From Marinovum sp. (GTDB lineage Bacteria; Pseudomonadota; Alphaproteobacteria; Rhodobacterales; Rhodobacteraceae), in NCBI GenBank assembly GCA_022447495.1, contig JAKVBH010000025.1:28927-62512 (forward strand): 33,586 nt of DNA. The letters run 5' to 3'. The position numbers were made by a program, and so were the translations under genes. This document shows positions 24,886 through 32,940 of this stretch, one piece after another (the first letter of the stretch is position 1; each line of letters begins with the position of its first letter). The notes under the pieces are model-generated. The model did not search any database and had not been told where the DNA came from. It saw only the letters and a program-made list of their open reading frames with translations.

Positions 24886-25881
24886 TTACCACCTCAGAAC
24901 TGCAGCGCCCCAAGCCAAGCCCCCGCCAATGGCCTCGGTCACGATCAAATCACCTGTTTTGATTTGCCCGCGGGCCTTGCCCACCGATAGGGCCAAGGGA
25001 ATCGATGCAGCAGAGGTGTTGCCGTGATCCTGCACGGTGACAACGACCTTTTCCATCGGTAGTCCAAGCTTTTTGGCGGTGCCCTGGATGATGCGAATGT
25101 TTGCTTGGTGGGGCACGATCCAATCGACGTCGTCGGAACGGATGCCTGCGCGAGCTATAGCCGTCTGTGCTGTAGTTGCCAGTTTTTCGACTGCGTGGCG
25201 GAACACTTCCTTGCCAGCCATGCGTAGATGCCCGGTCGTTTGCGTAGAGACGCCCCCATCCACATAGAGGATGTCACGATACCGTCCGTCAGAATTGAGA
25301 TCGGTTGCAAGAATGCCGCGATCCTCTGACGTACCGGTGCCTTCAACAGCCTCCAGGACAAGTGCACCAGCGCCATCCCCAAATAAAACACATGTCGAGC
25401 GATCGGTCCAATCCATAAGCCTTGAAAATGTCTCAGCCCCGATAACCAACACCCGTTGAGCTTGGCCCGCCACGATGAGCGCATTGGCCTGAGACAAGGC
25501 AAAGGCAAACCCTGCGCAGACGGCTTGAACGTCAAACGCAAACCCGCGCTGCATTCCCAGAGCCTCCTGGACCATGGTGGCACAGGACGGAAAGGTAAAA
25601 TCTGCCGTGGAGGTGGCCACAATCATTGCGTCGATGTCATTGGGTTTGAGCTCCGCGTCCTCAAGCGCCGCACGGGCAGCGTGGGCGGCGAGATCGGAAG
25701 TAAGTTCACCTTCGGCGGCAAAGTGGCGACGCTCGATCCCTGAGCGGGCACGAATCCATTCGTCCGAGGTCTCAAGTATGGTCTCAAAGTAGCTGTTGTC
25801 GACAACCTGTTCCGGAAGGTAATGGCCAACGCCGCGGACTTGGGCCCGGATGATGCCAGGGGTTGCGGCGGGTGCACTCAT
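24886..25881 (-). CDS. fabH: 3-oxoacyl-ACP synthase III
   Basis: A 331-residue condensing enzyme. The catalytic triad is C122 (DVQAVCAGF), H258 (VPHQANIRII) and N288 (HGNTSAASIP). It starts type II fatty acid synthesis by joining acetyl-CoA to malonyl-ACP in the cytoplasm. The ATG overlaps the plsX stop by four bases (ATGA). The first ten residues are an Ala/Pro-rich extension. Length and motifs are standard. Confidence 0.96.
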   Translation of the reverse strand: MSAPAATPGIIRAQVRGVGHYLPEQVVDNSYFETILETSDEWIRARSGIERRHFAAEGELTSDLAAHAARAALEDAELKPNDIDAMIVATSTADFTFPSCATMVQEALGMQRGFAFDVQAVCAGFAFALSQANALIVAGQAQRVLVIGAETFSRLMDWTDRSTCVLFGDGAGALVLEAVEGTGTSEDRGILATDLNSDGRYRDILYVDGGVSTQTTGHLRMAGKEVFRHAVEKLATTAQTAIARAGIRSDDVDWIVPHQANIRIIQGTAKKLGLPMEKVVVTVQDHGNTSAASIPLALSVGKARGQIKTGDLIVTEAIGGGLAWGAAVLRW

Positions 25882-26984
25882 TGGGGTGTTTCTCCGTGGT
25901 CTTCGTCTTGCTCGTGGTCTTGGCGTACAGCAGCGATCCGCGCGGCGATACGATCCGTGATCCCAGATTGGGCCAATTGGAACGCCAGTTTGACCGCCGC
26001 GGCGACACCTGTGGCGTCCGCAGAGCCATGGGATTTCACAACGGTGCCGTTGAGCCCAAGAAAAACCCCGCCATTCACGCGACGTGGGTCAATGCGCTTG
26101 CGCAAGCGCCGCATAGAGGTGAGTGCAAGGAGCGAGGCGACGCGCGACAGGGGGGTATACGCAAAGGCTTCGCGTAGGAAATCGCCGATCAAACTGGCGG
26201 TGCCTTCTCCTGTTTTCAAAGCGACGTTGCCGGTAAACCCATCGGTCACAATCACATCACAGCGATCGCCAGGAATGTCGCCACCTTCAACAAAGCCTAC
26301 AAAATCAAATCGCGCAGCGTCTGCTTGGGCTGCGATGAGATCATGTGCTGTGTGAAGCTCGGGTCGTCCCTTGTGATCCTCTGTGCCGACATTGAGCAAG
26401 CCGACACGGGGCCGGTCAAGGTGCATGCCATTGCGTGCATAGGATGCACCCATCAATGAATATTGCAGCAGGTCCTGCGCATCTGCTTTGATGTCAGCAC
26501 CGACATCCAACATGACATTGAAGCCTTGCGGGTTGCGCGAAGGCCATAGAACAGCAATGGCGGGGCGAGACACCCCGGGTGCTTTACGTAGCCGGATCAT
26601 CGAGAGCGCCATCAGAGCGCCAGTATTGCCGCAGGAGACCGCAACCGTCGCGTCCCCATCGCGGACCGATTCAATGGTGGACCACATCGATGTACCGCGC
26701 CCGGAGCGCACCACATGTGACGGTTTGTCTGCCATGTCGACCACCTCGGCCGCATCGCGGATTTCGCAAATGTCGCCTATCCGCCGCTTGACCACCAAAG
26801 GTGCCAATTGGTCAACTGGGCCATGCAAGATGAACCGGAGGTCTGGATTCTTTTTTGCCGCGTCAGCAATTCCCGCAACAACGGGCGCGGGGCCTTTGTC
26901 ACCGCCCATGGCATCCACTGACACAACAACGGCGCGGGCGGGAAGGCCGCTCTGCGCCGTTGGTGAGGGGTCTGTGGGTTTCAT
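25878..26984 (-). CDS. plsX: Phosphate acyltransferase PlsX
   Basis: A 368-residue PlsX protein. The N-terminal motif VVVSVDAMGGDKGPAPVV, the glycine segment SCGNTGALMALSMIRLRK and VTDGFTGNVALKTGEG are family hallmarks. It converts acyl-ACP to acyl-phosphate, the donor for PlsY in phospholipid synthesis, at the inner face of the membrane. It lies 63 bases after rpmF and overlaps fabH, the common alphaproteobacterial and enterobacterial order. The extreme N-terminus (about 18 residues) is variable, so the start is slightly uncertain. Confidence 0.95.
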   Translation of the reverse strand: MKPTDPSPTAQSGLPARAVVVSVDAMGGDKGPAPVVAGIADAAKKNPDLRFILHGPVDQLAPLVVKRRIGDICEIRDAAEVVDMADKPSHVVRSGRGTSMWSTIESVRDGDATVAVSCGNTGALMALSMIRLRKAPGVSRPAIAVLWPSRNPQGFNVMLDVGADIKADAQDLLQYSLMGASYARNGMHLDRPRVGLLNVGTEDHKGRPELHTAHDLIAAQADAARFDFVGFVEGGDIPGDRCDVIVTDGFTGNVALKTGEGTASLIGDFLREAFAYTPLSRVASLLALTSMRRLRKRIDPRRVNGGVFLGLNGTVVKSHGSADATGVAAAVKLAFQLAQSGITDRIAARIAAVRQDHEQDEDHGETPQ

Positions 26985-27047
26985 GGTCGACGATTGGCCC
27001 TTCAGGCTACGTGACCCGCTTCTTCGCGGGCGTCGGGGCCACTGGCA

Positions 27048-27254
27048 TTATGCCGCGTCTTCGTCGATCTCGATTTCGTCGGCCATGGCCACGACTTCGC
27101 GACCAGAATAGTGACCGCATGCTGGGCACACATGGTGCGGACGACGGAGCTCACCGCAATCTGGGCACTCGTTAGGGTTTGCAGCGACCAATGCGTCATG
27201 AGCGCGGCGATTGTTGCGGCGCGACTTGGACACTTTATTTTGTTGGACTGCCAT
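27048..27254 (-). CDS. rpmF: 50S ribosomal protein L32
   Basis: A 68-residue ribosomal protein beginning [21 protein letters not shown] zinc ribbon is visible as C30-x2-C33 and C43-x2-C46, so this is the zinc-binding (C+) form rather than the cysteine-free paralogue. The acidic tail EIEIDEDAA is typical of alphaproteobacteria. It sits between the DUF177 gene and plsX. Confidence 0.97.
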   Translation of the reverse strand: MAVQQNKVSKSRRNNRRAHDALVAANPNECPDCGELRRPHHVCPACGHYSGREVVAMADEIEIDEDAA

Positions 27255-27424
27255 GTCTCAACCTCGTCTGGGGCAAGCTGCTATTGTGCGCTCGCGTGTG
27301 TTCATACCTTGATCCCGGCCTCTTAGGCGCGAAGCATGTTGCGGTGCAAGCCCAAATCCGGAAAGAGCCGCGAAAATACACATCAAATTTCATCTCGCAA
27401 GGCTGAATCTCGAGCCTGAGCCGG

Positions 27425-28027
27425 TTAAGTCGATTCCTCGGGGTCATCCGGCTCTGATCCGCCCATCGCCGCCTTCAGCGCAGCCAGCCCCGCAAAAGGC
27501 TTCAAGTCTTCATCGCTGAGCACGTCTTTGCCGGGTTCTGTGACGCGCAAAGGTTCAAGTGGAGCGGCATCAGAGGCTCGGGGAAAATCGGGCGCCAAAA
27601 GCACCAACTCTTCGAGCATCACCATCGCGGGGTTGATCTCGGTGGCCAATGGCTCAAGCGTCACATCCTCGGGCATTTCGGTTTCCGATCCCGCTTCGGC
27701 TTGATCTTCCCACCGTGCCAGAAAGCGCCGCTTCACGGGTGTATCAATGCGAGTAACGACCGGTTCGAGGGTCGCAACGCAGGGCTGAACGATGGTGGCG
27801 CCCAAACGCCCGGTCAAACACCAATCCCTTTCGCCCTCAGCTTCCAACTCTCCTACAAAGGTCAATTTTCGAATGTCATCAAACCCCAATTCATTCGCGG
27901 CAGCGAGCCGCTCTTCTGGTGTCGGTTTGATCTCAAACGCTGTGGGGCTGTTTTGGCTCAACCCAGAAACCAAACGGGCATGGCGCATCAAAGAGGATGG
28001 GCCGGAAGGAACGGGCAGGGTGGGCAT
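27425..28027 (-). CDS. YceD/DUF177 family protein
   Basis: A 200-residue DUF177 protein. I place the start at 28027 (MPTLPVPSGPSS), with GGAG about a dozen bases upstream; the open frame continues far into the divergent lipoprotein gene and is not coding there. The family segment is visible around LTGRLGATIVQPCVATLEPV and the C-terminal DPLxPFAGLAALK-like KPFAGLAALKAAMG. Members lie directly before rpmF and are implicated in 23S rRNA accumulation or ribosome assembly in plants and bacteria. The interval to rpmF is 170 bases and contains no other gene. Confidence 0.88.
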   Translation of the reverse strand: MPTLPVPSGPSSLMRHARLVSGLSQNSPTAFEIKPTPEERLAAANELGFDDIRKLTFVGELEAEGERDWCLTGRLGATIVQPCVATLEPVVTRIDTPVKRRFLARWEDQAEAGSETEMPEDVTLEPLATEINPAMVMLEELVLLAPDFPRASDAAPLEPLRVTEPGKDVLSDEDLKPFAGLAALKAAMGGSEPDDPEEST

Positions 28028-28120
28028 CGCTTGAAAGGCTCCGCGCTTGTGGTGTAGGTGGAAAACTGGAACTACTGGCAGGTATAAGGCCTCAGCGGCC
28101 AAAACAAGAGGGCATCGGGC

Positions 28121-28600
28121 GTGACGGAATTTGGTCAATTTGGGTTGCGATTGAAGACATGGGCCCCAAGGGCGCTGTTGTTGGCAGGTGCCATTGCTCT
28201 TTCCGCATGCGTTGCTCAATTCCGCAATCACGGATATCTTCCAAGCGAAGAAGAACTGGCCGAAGTTCTGGTTGGCATCGACACCCGCGATACCGTCGAG
28301 GAAACCATTGGTGCGCCATCGACTGCGGGTGTTTTGTCCGGCGGCAACTTTTACTACGTGGGTGACACCGTGCGCACTTTTGCGTGGCAAGCCCCCGAAG
28401 TCGTTGAGCGTGAAATCGTGGCCATCACTTTTGATGACGCTGGCGTGGTGCAAAATATCGTACGCTATGGGCTTGAGGACGGGAAAGTTGTGCCTCTGGT
28501 TCAGCGTGTGACAGAAACCTCAGACGGCGATATCAGCTTCCTCCGGAAGCTTTTTGGCAATGTCGGCGGCCTCGATCTCTCCAGCGCTTTCAACAATTAA
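28121..28600 (+). CDS. bamE: BamE/SmpA-like outer membrane lipoprotein
   Basis: A 159-residue lipoprotein starting at GTG 28121 behind AGAGGG. The signal peptide ends in a lipobox LSAC with the lipidated C30. The mature part has the SmpA/OmlA fold pattern: GIDTRDTVEETIGAPSTAGVL, FYYVGDTVRTFAWQAP and ITFDDAGVVQNIVRYG. BamE is an accessory lipoprotein of the Bam complex that inserts beta-barrel proteins into the outer membrane. It diverges from the DUF177 gene over 93 bases. Confidence 0.9.
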   Translation: MTEFGQFGLRLKTWAPRALLLAGAIALSACVAQFRNHGYLPSEEELAEVLVGIDTRDTVEETIGAPSTAGVLSGGNFYYVGDTVRTFAWQAPEVVEREIVAITFDDAGVVQNIVRYGLEDGKVVPLVQRVTETSDGDISFLRKLFGNVGGLDLSSAFNN

Positions 28601-28713
28601 AGCCAAACCGCAGTCAACGCTTGAAAGCGCCGGGCGCAGACGTACCTTCGGACCAAGACTCAGGTGTCACAGCCTGTGCCCTTAAGACATTGCGACGTCG
28701 AAGAGCCAGAATT

Positions 28714-29439
28714 ATGCTGAGCAAAGGAAAATATACCGCGCGCCTAGCACAAAGCGCAGCAGATGTGGCCAACGCCCAAGCGCTTCGTCATCTTGCCTTT
28801 CATGGCATAGACGGGTGTGACGCCGATGCCTTTGATCCGCGCGCGGCACACATGCTGATCGAAGAGGTTGCCACAGGCCGATTGGTGTCGACTTTTCGGT
28901 TTATGACATTTGCTGACGCCTCCGCCATCGCCGACAGTTATTCTGCGCAATTCTACGACCTGTCGGGATTGCACGCGTTCCAAGGACCACTGCTCGAGAT
29001 GGGGCGGTTTTGCATTGCGCCAGGTGTTCAAGACCCTGATGTGCTGCGCATCGCGTGGGGTGCGCTGACGCAATATGTCGATGACACAGGTATCTCGCTG
29101 CTGTTTGGTTGCGTGTCCTTTCAAGGCACGGAACACGCTCCCTATGACGACGTCTTTGCTGTGCTCAAGTCCCGCCATCTGGCGCCGAAACGTTGGTTGC
29201 CGCGAATCAAGGCGCCTGATGTGTTTAGATTTGGTGCGCTTTTGCGGCGTAGGCCGGACTCCAGGCGGGCGATGCGCGTTATGCCGCCTTTGTTGAAGAC
29301 GTATCTTTTGATGGGTGGCTGGGTCAGCGATCATGCGGTTGTCGACCCCCAAATGAACACGCTGCACGTCTTTACTGGCGTTGAGATTGGGATGATCCCA
29401 CCAGCGCGTAAACGGCTTCTGCGTGCTGTGGCTGGTTGA
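28714..29439 (+). CDS. OlsB-like ornithine N-acyltransferase (GNAT)
   Basis: A 241-residue protein of the COG3176 (haemolysin-like, OlsB) GNAT group. Typical segments are AQALRHLAFHG, HMLIEEVATGRLVSTFRF, LEMGRFCIAPG, and the C-terminal KTYLLMGGWVSDHAVVDPQMNTLHVF. OlsB attaches a 3-hydroxy fatty acid to ornithine, the first step of ornithine lipid synthesis. I prefer the ATG at 28714 where homology starts; the frame is open to a TTG at 28621. OlsA, which often follows olsB in this group, is not adjacent here. A terminator-like hairpin follows the stop. Confidence 0.85.
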   Translation: MLSKGKYTARLAQSAADVANAQALRHLAFHGIDGCDADAFDPRAAHMLIEEVATGRLVSTFRFMTFADASAIADSYSAQFYDLSGLHAFQGPLLEMGRFCIAPGVQDPDVLRIAWGALTQYVDDTGISLLFGCVSFQGTEHAPYDDVFAVLKSRHLAPKRWLPRIKAPDVFRFGALLRRRPDSRRAMRVMPPLLKTYLLMGGWVSDHAVVDPQMNTLHVFTGVEIGMIPPARKRLLRAVAG

Positions 29440-29450
29440 TTGAAGCAGTT

Positions 29451-29465
29451 GGGGGCTCTGCCCCC
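29451..29465 (+). terminator. GC-rich hairpin after the OlsB-like gene
   Basis: GGGGGC-TCT-GCCCCC is a perfect 6-bp stem with a 3-base loop, eleven bases after the stop codon. It is followed by GCGCTGCGCGC and CCCCCGGGGTATTTGGAACAAG, a combination I recall as a common intergenic repeat of Rhodobacteraceae. It has no T-run immediately after, so it may act as a stabilising or weak terminating hairpin. Confidence 0.55.
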
Positions 29466-29549
29466 GCGCTGCGCGCTCCCCCGGGGTATTTGGAACAAGA
29501 GGAAGACGGTGGTCTTTTCTCGCTGCTCAAGATGCGCTAGCTGCAGGCA

Positions 29550-31355
29550 ATGGCCCGTGCACCCCTTCTTCAACTCTCGGATATTTCCCTAACTTGGGGA
29601 GGTGATCCTGTTTTTGCGGACCTTGACCTTGTGGTCCAAGACCAAGATCGCGTGGCATTGGTCGGGCGCAATGGATCTGGAAAATCCACTCTTCTCAAAG
29701 TGATGGCTGGCTTTATTGAAGTTGACAAAGGCGCGCGTGTCTTGGGGCCTCGTATTTCCGTTGGTTATATGGAGCAAGAGCCCGACATGAACGGCTTTGT
29801 CACCTTGGGCGACTTTGCGACCCATGGACTGCCCCCCTCTGATCTCTACCGCGTAGAGCGGGCGGGTGAAGGCCTCAAGTTTGATCCCAACCGCCCCGTC
29901 AGCACTGCGTCTGGTGGTGAAAGACGGCGCGCGGCTCTGGCGCGCCTGATGGCTGAGGACCCTGAACTTATGCTCTTGGATGAGCCTACGAACCATCTCG
30001 ATATTGAAGCGATTGCCTGGCTTGAAGCCGAGCTTAAAGCGACGAAATCAGCCTTTGTACTCATCTCTCATGACCGTGCATTTTTGAATGAGCTCACGCG
30101 CGCAACGCTTTGGATAGAAAGAGGAAAAGTTCGTCGAAATGAGACGGGTTTTCAACATTTCGAAGCTTGGCGCGACAAGACTTGGGAGGAGGAAGACCTT
30201 GCCCGTCACAAGCTTGATCGCAAGATCAAAGAGGAAGCCCGATGGGCTGTTGAAGGCATCTCTGCCCGCCGCAAACGCAATATGGGCCGCGTGCGTGCGC
30301 TTGGTGATTTGAGGGCGGAGCGCGCCAACATGATCCGCCGTCAGGGCGCCGCTGCAATGGCATTGGATGCGGGTCCTTCCTCAGGAAAAAAAGTTATTGA
30401 AGCAAATGGCTTGTCGAAGTCATTTAATGCTCATGTGATCTGCAAAGATTTTTCCGTTTTGATCAACCGGGGGGACCGTGTGGCTTTTGTGGGTCCTAAC
30501 GGCGCGGGCAAGACGACGTTGCTTAAGCTGCTGCTGGGTGAAATCGAACCCGATAGCGGCTCGGTCAAGCTCGGGACAAATCTCGAAATTGCTGTATTCG
30601 ACCAAGCGCGGGCGCAACTCGATCTCAATGCCAGCCTTTGGGACAATCTCACCACCGATGCGTCGATGCGCGTCTCAGGTAAATCGGATCAAGTTATGGT
30701 GCGCGGTCAGCCAAAACACGTTGTGGGCTATCTCAAGGAATTCCTTTTTGATGAAGCCCAAGCACGTGCACCCGTGCGTGCGTTGTCCGGTGGAGAGCGG
30801 GCCCGTCTGTTGTTGGCGCGGATCATGGCCCGCGAAAGCAATCTTTTGTTGCTTGACGAACCAACCAACGATTTCGACGTAGAAACACTTGATTTGCTTC
30901 AAGATTTGCTGGGCGAGTATAAAGGGACTGTGCTATTGGTGAGCCACGATCGTGATTTTTTGGACCGTGTGGCGGCCACAACGATCGCCCTGGAGGGTGG
31001 CGGGCGTACCGTGGCCTATGCAGGCGGTTGGTCCGACTATCAACGTCAACGCAAAGAAACCGAGCGCGCAACGGCGGTTAAAAACAAAGTCAAAAAAGTG
31101 GACGCCAAAACGCCTAAGGCGGCGAAAGCAGGACTGAGTTTCACAGAGAAACACAGGCTGGAGGCTTTACCGGGACAGATTGAACGGCTCGAAATAGAAA
31201 TCGGAAAGCTTGAAGATCTTTTGGCTGATCCCGACCTTTACACGCGCGAACCAGTGAAATTTGAAAAAGCTACTCAAGCTTTGGTCGAACGCCAAGAAAA
31301 GCTCGCAGCCTCTGAAGACGAGTGGCTGATGCTGGAGGAGAAGGCGAGCGCATGA
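29550..31355 (+). CDS. ABC-F family ATPase (Uup type)
   Basis: A 601-residue protein with two ABC cassettes and no membrane part. Walker A motifs are GRNGSGKST (39-47) and GPNGAGKTT (315-323); signatures SGGER at 121-125 and 413-417; Walker B/DEPTN at 141-148 and 433-440. The linker between cassettes is charged (about 205-275), and a C-terminal Lys/Glu-rich coiled coil (about 515-600) is of the Uup type. ABC-F proteins act on ribosomes, and Uup also on branched DNA. Not a drug exporter. The stop overlaps the next gene by ATGA. Confidence 0.93.
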   Translation: MARAPLLQLSDISLTWGGDPVFADLDLVVQDQDRVALVGRNGSGKSTLLKVMAGFIEVDKGARVLGPRISVGYMEQEPDMNGFVTLGDFATHGLPPSDLYRVERAGEGLKFDPNRPVSTASGGERRRAALARLMAEDPELMLLDEPTNHLDIEAIAWLEAELKATKSAFVLISHDRAFLNELTRATLWIERGKVRRNETGFQHFEAWRDKTWEEEDLARHKLDRKIKEEARWAVEGISARRKRNMGRVRALGDLRAERANMIRRQGAAAMALDAGPSSGKKVIEANGLSKSFNAHVICKDFSVLINRGDRVAFVGPNGAGKTTLLKLLLGEIEPDSGSVKLGTNLEIAVFDQARAQLDLNASLWDNLTTDASMRVSGKSDQVMVRGQPKHVVGYLKEFLFDEAQARAPVRALSGGERARLLLARIMARESNLLLLDEPTNDFDVETLDLLQDLLGEYKGTVLLVSHDRDFLDRVAATTIALEGGGRTVAYAGGWSDYQRQRKETERATAVKNKVKKVDAKTPKAAKAGLSFTEKHRLEALPGQIERLEIEIGKLEDLLADPDLYTREPVKFEKATQALVERQEKLAASEDEWLMLEEKASA

Positions 31356-32470
31356 GCGCGCTCTTCATCGGCTCTCGGATCTACCGTGGTTCCAGCTATG
31401 GGACGTTTCACCCTTTGAGTATTCCACGCGTGCCAACGGTCATGGACCTGTGCCAGACCTTGGGTTGGTTACCAGCGGATGTCTATCGCACCAGCCCGCG
31501 CGCGAAATCCGCCGCACTAAAGGCTTTTCACACACCAGAACACGTCGCTGCGGTCCAACGCGCCGAAAAAGAACAGAGTGTCGACGACAAGACCCGCGCA
31601 CGTCATGGTCTTGGGACGTTATCCAATCCTGTTTTCCCAGAGATGTTTCGACGCCCCGCGACCGCGTGTGGCGGATCGCTTCTGGGTGTCGAATTGCTGC
31701 GCGAGGGAGGGATCGTGCACAATCCTGGCGGAGGAACCCATCATGGCATGGCCGATCGGGCCGCTGGATTCTGCTACTTCAATGATCCCGTACTGGCGCT
31801 CAAAGCCTTTGAACGTCAGGGGTTTAGCCGCATTCTTTACATTGATATCGATGCCCATCACTGCGACGGGGTTGAGATGGCGTTTCAAGGGTCAAAGGCA
31901 GTGCGCTTGCTGTCGATTCATGAAAAAGCACGCTGGCCTTTTACCGGGGCGTTTGAGGAGACGGCAAACGGAGCGGCGCTCAATCTGCCGGTGCCTGGTG
32001 GGTTTCACGATGCTGAGTTTGATTGGCTTTGGGAGCGGGTGGTCCTGCCGTTCGTGGATCGCTGGCAACCTCAAGCTGTCGTTTTGCAGTGTGGCGCGGA
32101 TGCAGTGCTGGAAGATCCACTGTCCCGGTTGGCACTCTCGAACCGATCGCATGTGCGCGCCTCTCGGGACATTAAGGAGCGCGCACCCCGTCTCCTTGTG
32201 CTTGGCGGTGGCGGTTATAACCCGTGGACGGTGGGGCGGTGTTGGTCGGCAATTTGGGCGACTGTTGCGGGTATTGATATGCCTGAACGCCTACCGGCAG
32301 AGGGCCAAGACATCCTGAAGGCACTATGTTGGAGCCGAAAACAACAGCCCGAGCAAGCCCTGCTAGAAACAATCCTCGATGACCCTCGCCGTGGCTCTGT
32401 CCGGTCAGAGATCGTCGATTTGGCCGAGTCAGCGTCGGCGCGGTTCAAGGGGATCAGACCGATAACGTAA
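31352..32470 (+). CDS. Histone deacetylase family (AcuC/acetylpolyamine hydrolase-like) protein
   Basis: A 372-residue zinc hydrolase of the arginase/deacetylase superfamily. Active-site residues align as H130-H131 in GGGTHHGMADR, D167 and H169 in YIDIDAHHCDGV, D250 in QCGADAVLEDPL, and the transition-state Tyr289 in LGGGGYNP. Natural substrates in bacteria include acetylated lysines of enzymes such as acetyl-CoA synthetase and acetylpolyamines; which applies here is unknown. The ATG at 31352 overlaps the ABC-F stop by four bases. No acetoin genes are nearby. Confidence 0.9.
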   Translation: MSALFIGSRIYRGSSYGTFHPLSIPRVPTVMDLCQTLGWLPADVYRTSPRAKSAALKAFHTPEHVAAVQRAEKEQSVDDKTRARHGLGTLSNPVFPEMFRRPATACGGSLLGVELLREGGIVHNPGGGTHHGMADRAAGFCYFNDPVLALKAFERQGFSRILYIDIDAHHCDGVEMAFQGSKAVRLLSIHEKARWPFTGAFEETANGAALNLPVPGGFHDAEFDWLWERVVLPFVDRWQPQAVVLQCGADAVLEDPLSRLALSNRSHVRASRDIKERAPRLLVLGGGGYNPWTVGRCWSAIWATVAGIDMPERLPAEGQDILKALCWSRKQQPEQALLETILDDPRRGSVRSEIVDLAESASARFKGIRPIT

Positions 32471-32535
32471 GCATGAAACACCCTTATGCTACTCTGATAA
32501 TTGTGTATTTTTCAATGCGCCCTTGGCATTTGACC

Positions 32536-32555
32536 GGGCTTTGTTGCAAAAGCCC
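32536..32555. repeat. IS5-family end-like inverted repeat
   Basis: GGGCTTT-GTTGCA-AAAGCCC forms a 7-bp stem. GGGCTTTGTTGCAAA is the type of terminal sequence found on IS5-family (IS903-like) elements, and the position is right for the end behind the transposase stop at 32591. No matching second end was found in the window, so the element is truncated. Confidence 0.55.
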
Positions 32556-32590
32556 GATTCTGGACGTTCTTCCACATTCTGCGGACGGAT

Positions 32591-32818
32591 TTATCCTTTG
32601 GGCTCGGTGATGGGTATGCCAAGGGTGGTGTCGCAGCTGAGGGCTGCGGCGCGGGCTTGAATGTCAGTAACCCCTCTGTCGCAAGCGTGGGTCAGGCAGG
32701 ACTGTCCCAGACGTTTCACATTTGTTATCGTGGTCCCGACACGACTTCTGGGGTGGGATCCGTTCCATCGCCGCCAAAGGACGCAGCCCAGGTCTCGCGA
32801 TCCATTGACCGCCGCGTT
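32591..32818 (-). pseudogene. IS5-family (IS903-type) transposase, C-terminal remnant
   Basis: On the minus strand, 75 codons in one frame end at TAA 32593-32591. The translation shows LGCVLWRRWNGSHPRSRV, then VKRLGQS, VTDIQARAAAL and TTLGIPITEPKG, which corresponds to the usual C-terminus of IS903-type transposases (pattern LGRxxWRRWSGYHRRSRVE ... RQVAEIQxRxAVLN ... LGIPxT). Several normally conserved positions are altered (for example the RSRVGTT in place of RSRVETK) and everything upstream is unrecognisable, so it is non-functional. Only about a quarter of the gene remains. Confidence 0.75.
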
Positions 32819-32940
32819 ACAGGCGACGCTCTGGCACAGTCCGAGGTCTATGCCTTGGTATTCTAGCGTGGCGATATAGACGCTATGGGCGCATCACCCA
32901 TGGCGGGTGAATTTGCTAAATTCCAGTTACCCAGGCCAAA

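Larger units (their letters stand above)
32471..32940. other. Intergenic stretch with IS remnant
   Basis: A 470-base gap between the deacetylase-family gene and the last, partial gene. It contains an IS end-like hairpin at 32536-32555 and a decayed transposase fragment at 32591-32818 on the minus strand, both listed separately. Bases 32819-32940 show no recognisable coding signal and include an in-frame stop (32917) ahead of the last gene. Confidence 0.6.
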
